From the NCBI GenBank assembly GCA_963848415.1, contig CAWKDN010000001.1, positions 1,302,001 to 1,366,000 of the forward strand: 64,000 nt of DNA, in the 5' to 3' direction. The notes beneath the pieces are model-generated. The model was not told the origin of the DNA. It saw only the letters and a program-made list of their open reading frames with translations, and made no database searches. This DNA is from CAVQBC01 sp963848415 (GTDB taxonomy: Bacteria; Actinomycetota; Thermoleophilia; Solirubrobacterales; Solirubrobacteraceae). Within the stretch, counting starts at the first letter, position 1, and each line of letters starts with the position of its first letter. The position numbers and the translations under genes are program-made. Below are positions 62,693 to 64,000 of the stretch, piece by piece.

Positions 62693-63664
62693 CTACCCGC
62701 GGCGTTCCGCCTCGGCCTCCGGCCTCGCCACCGCTTCGCTCGCGGGGGCGGTCGCCTCGCCGCCGGCCTCCTCGCTGCGGTCCTGGCCGCGCTCGGGCTC
62801 CGGCTCGCGCTCGTTCCCGCGGTCGTCCTCGGCCTGACGGCCGTTGGCGCGGCGCGCCTCGAAGCGCAGCTGGTTGACGACCGCCCCGCCGAGGATGACG
62901 ATCGCGACCACGTAGAACCACAGCAGCGCGATCAGGATGAAGACGAGCGTGGTCCCGATCCGCCCGACCGTCGAGACGTTGTTGAGGTAGAGCGGGAAGG
63001 CGTAGTCGACGATGCCGATCGCGATCGTCGCCAGCAGCGCGCCCGGCCACACGCACGTCCACGGGATGATCCCGCTCGGCACCGCGAAGTAGATGACGCA
63101 CAGCAGCAGGAAGAGCGTGATCAGGCCACCGAGCGTCAACAGCCAGTAGACGAGCCCGGGCACGTCGGAGAGCCCGAGCGGCAGGTCGCGGGCGCTCGAG
63201 GCCACCAGCGACTGCAGCGTCGGCACCGCCACCGTGGCGGCCATGAAGAGCAGGACGACGAGCAGCATGACCAGCGAGAAGAGCTTCTGGCGCACCCACG
63301 AGCGGCACGGCAGGTCGTAGATGCCGCAGAACGCGGTGTCCATCGCGCCCCAGAACGAGCCGCTGACGTAGATGCTCGTCACGAAGGCGACGATGCCGAC
63401 GGTCGTGGAGGAGCCCTCGATGTTGCGAACAACGTCGTCGAGCGTGGACTCGGCGGCGGACGGGAAGAGCTGCTCGAGGTCGAAGAGGATCGACTCCGCG
63501 AGCTCCTCGGAGCTCAGCACCTGCCCGGCGATGAACAGCGCGATCAGCGCGAGCGGGAAGACCGAGAGCAGCAGGTTGTAGGCGACCATCGCCGCCAGGC
63601 CGGTCAGGTTCTCTTGGTAGGCCTTGTGCCAGAAGCGCACGACGGCCTGGCCTGCGGTCCGCAT
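62693..63664 (-). CDS. YihY/BrkB-family membrane protein
   Basis: A 323-residue protein with six transmembrane helices between about residues 20 and 265: LTGLAAMVAYNLLLSVFPLA is the conserved first-helix motif, ILFDLEQLFPSAAESTLDDV the loop, and TVGRIGTTLVFILIALLWFY the last helices of the BrkB/UPF0761 family. The C-terminal 60 residues are a charged, disordered tail (EAEAERRG). The family's function is unsettled. It is divergent from the acyl-CoA synthetase with 118 bp between. Confidence 0.88.
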   Translation of the reverse strand: MRTAGQAVVRFWHKAYQENLTGLAAMVAYNLLLSVFPLALIALFIAGQVLSSEELAESILFDLEQLFPSAAESTLDDVVRNIEGSSTTVGIVAFVTSIYVSGSFWGAMDTAFCGIYDLPCRSWVRQKLFSLVMLLVVLLFMAATVAVPTLQSLVASSARDLPLGLSDVPGLVYWLLTLGGLITLFLLLCVIYFAVPSGIIPWTCVWPGALLATIAIGIVDYAFPLYLNNVSTVGRIGTTLVFILIALLWFYVVAIVILGGAVVNQLRFEARRANGRQAEDDRGNEREPEPERGQDRSEEAGGEATAPASEAVARPEAEAERRG

Positions 63665-63782
63665 CGTCGCCGCGAACCGTATGCGCTCGCGCGCTCCGGC
63701 GCGGGCGAGGGCGTGCCATCACCTGCGCCGGACGGCTCGCGACGCGGTAGCTTCCCTCAACGGACCAAGGAGGAGAGAGACC

Positions 63783-64000
63783 GTGAGCCGCAACCTGGCC
63801 CTCAACCTGACCGAGACGGCCGCCGAGCACGGCGACAGCATCGCGCTCAAGCTCGACGACGCGGAGGTCAACTACGCCCTGCTCGCCGAAGGGACGGCGC
63901 GGGTCGCCGGGCTCCTGCACGAGCACGGCGTCCGGCCCGGCGACCGCGTCGGGGTGATGCTCCCAAACGTCCCCCACTTCGCGCTGGCCTACTACGGCGT
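63783..64000 (+). CDS. acyl-CoA synthetase / AMP-binding protein, N-terminal part (runs off window)
   Basis: The first 72 residues, from GTG 63783 with AGGAGGAG 8 bases upstream, read SRNLALNLTETAAEHGDSIA, then a D-rich segment, GLLHEHGVRPGDRVGVMLPN and VPHFALAYYG. This is the N-terminus of long-chain fatty-acid-CoA ligases and related ANL enzymes; the AMP-binding motifs lie outside the window. It probably activates a fatty acid with ATP and CoA. Confidence 0.82.
   Translation, partial: MSRNLALNLTETAAEHGDSIALKLDDAEVNYALLAEGTARVAGLLHEHGVRPGDRVGVMLPNVPHFALAYYG

Overview
The window is very GC-rich (roughly 72-74% by eye) with tightly packed genes, many 4-bp ATGA/GTGA stop-start overlaps and many convergent genes whose 3' ends overlap by 10-65 bp. 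Frequent GTG starts, ECF sigma factors, a LytR_C cell-envelope protein, DUF3105, DUF998, BrkB and a CrtA-like oxygenase point to a high-GC actinobacterium, most likely of the class Thermoleophilia (Solirubrobacterales-like). That placement is inferred from protein style; no rRNA is present. Two tRNA-Ala genes (TGC and CGC) are present; no CRISPR array, insertion sequence or prophage was seen.

Region 1 (1-11.5 kb) is metabolic and transport: a partial ROK kinase, an asparaginase, an aldo/keto reductase, a CrtA-like monooxygenase divergent from a PlsY-like acyltransferase and facing a GT2 glycosyltransferase (a possible acyl-glycosyl carotenoid module), an acyl-CoA dehydrogenase pair behind a palindromic operator, an SDR, a class IV-type histone-deacetylase-like enzyme, a potassium channel and a BCCT osmolyte transporter with a clear sigma-70 promoter. 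Region 2 (11.6-18.8 kb): tRNA-Ala(TGC), a patch of atypical small secreted genes or remnants, an ECF sigma factor coupled to a lactonase-like enzyme, a DHFR-like reductase, an SMP-30 protein, glutamate dehydrogenase and a PhzF protein. Region 3 (18.8-39.8 kb): a diguanylate cyclase, tRNA-Ala(CGC), a hydrolase, an antiporter, a frameshifted arylsulfatase, a two-component signalling group, a methylmalonate-semialdehyde dehydrogenase, a PAP2-like protein with an altered catalytic motif, a transglycosylase/M15-like fusion, and a sigma/anti-sigma pair.

Region 4 (40-59 kb) is an exopolysaccharide locus, mostly on the minus strand: an initiating sugar-phosphate transferase, several glycosyltransferases, a Wzx-type flippase (broken by three frame changes), an O-antigen-ligase-like polymerase, a GT-C membrane transferase, a secreted FlgD/Ig-like protein, a LytR_C protein, a FlaA1/CapD dehydratase, a DUF354 protein and a DegT aminotransferase. 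An imperfect ~70-bp direct repeat carrying the inverted repeat ACGAGAA-N19-TTCTCGT twice lies upstream of the initiating genes. Next to it, a DedA protein and undecaprenyl-diphosphatase UppP form a plausible lipid-carrier recycling pair; neither has an ordinary in-frame start codon. Region 5 (60.5-64 kb): a small HTH regulator, PurM, two small acidic proteins, a BrkB membrane protein and the start of an acyl-CoA synthetase.

Four places (sulfatase, flippase, DedA start, UppP start) show reading-frame or start problems. They could be sequencing indels or real decay, and raw reads should be checked before biological meaning is attached.
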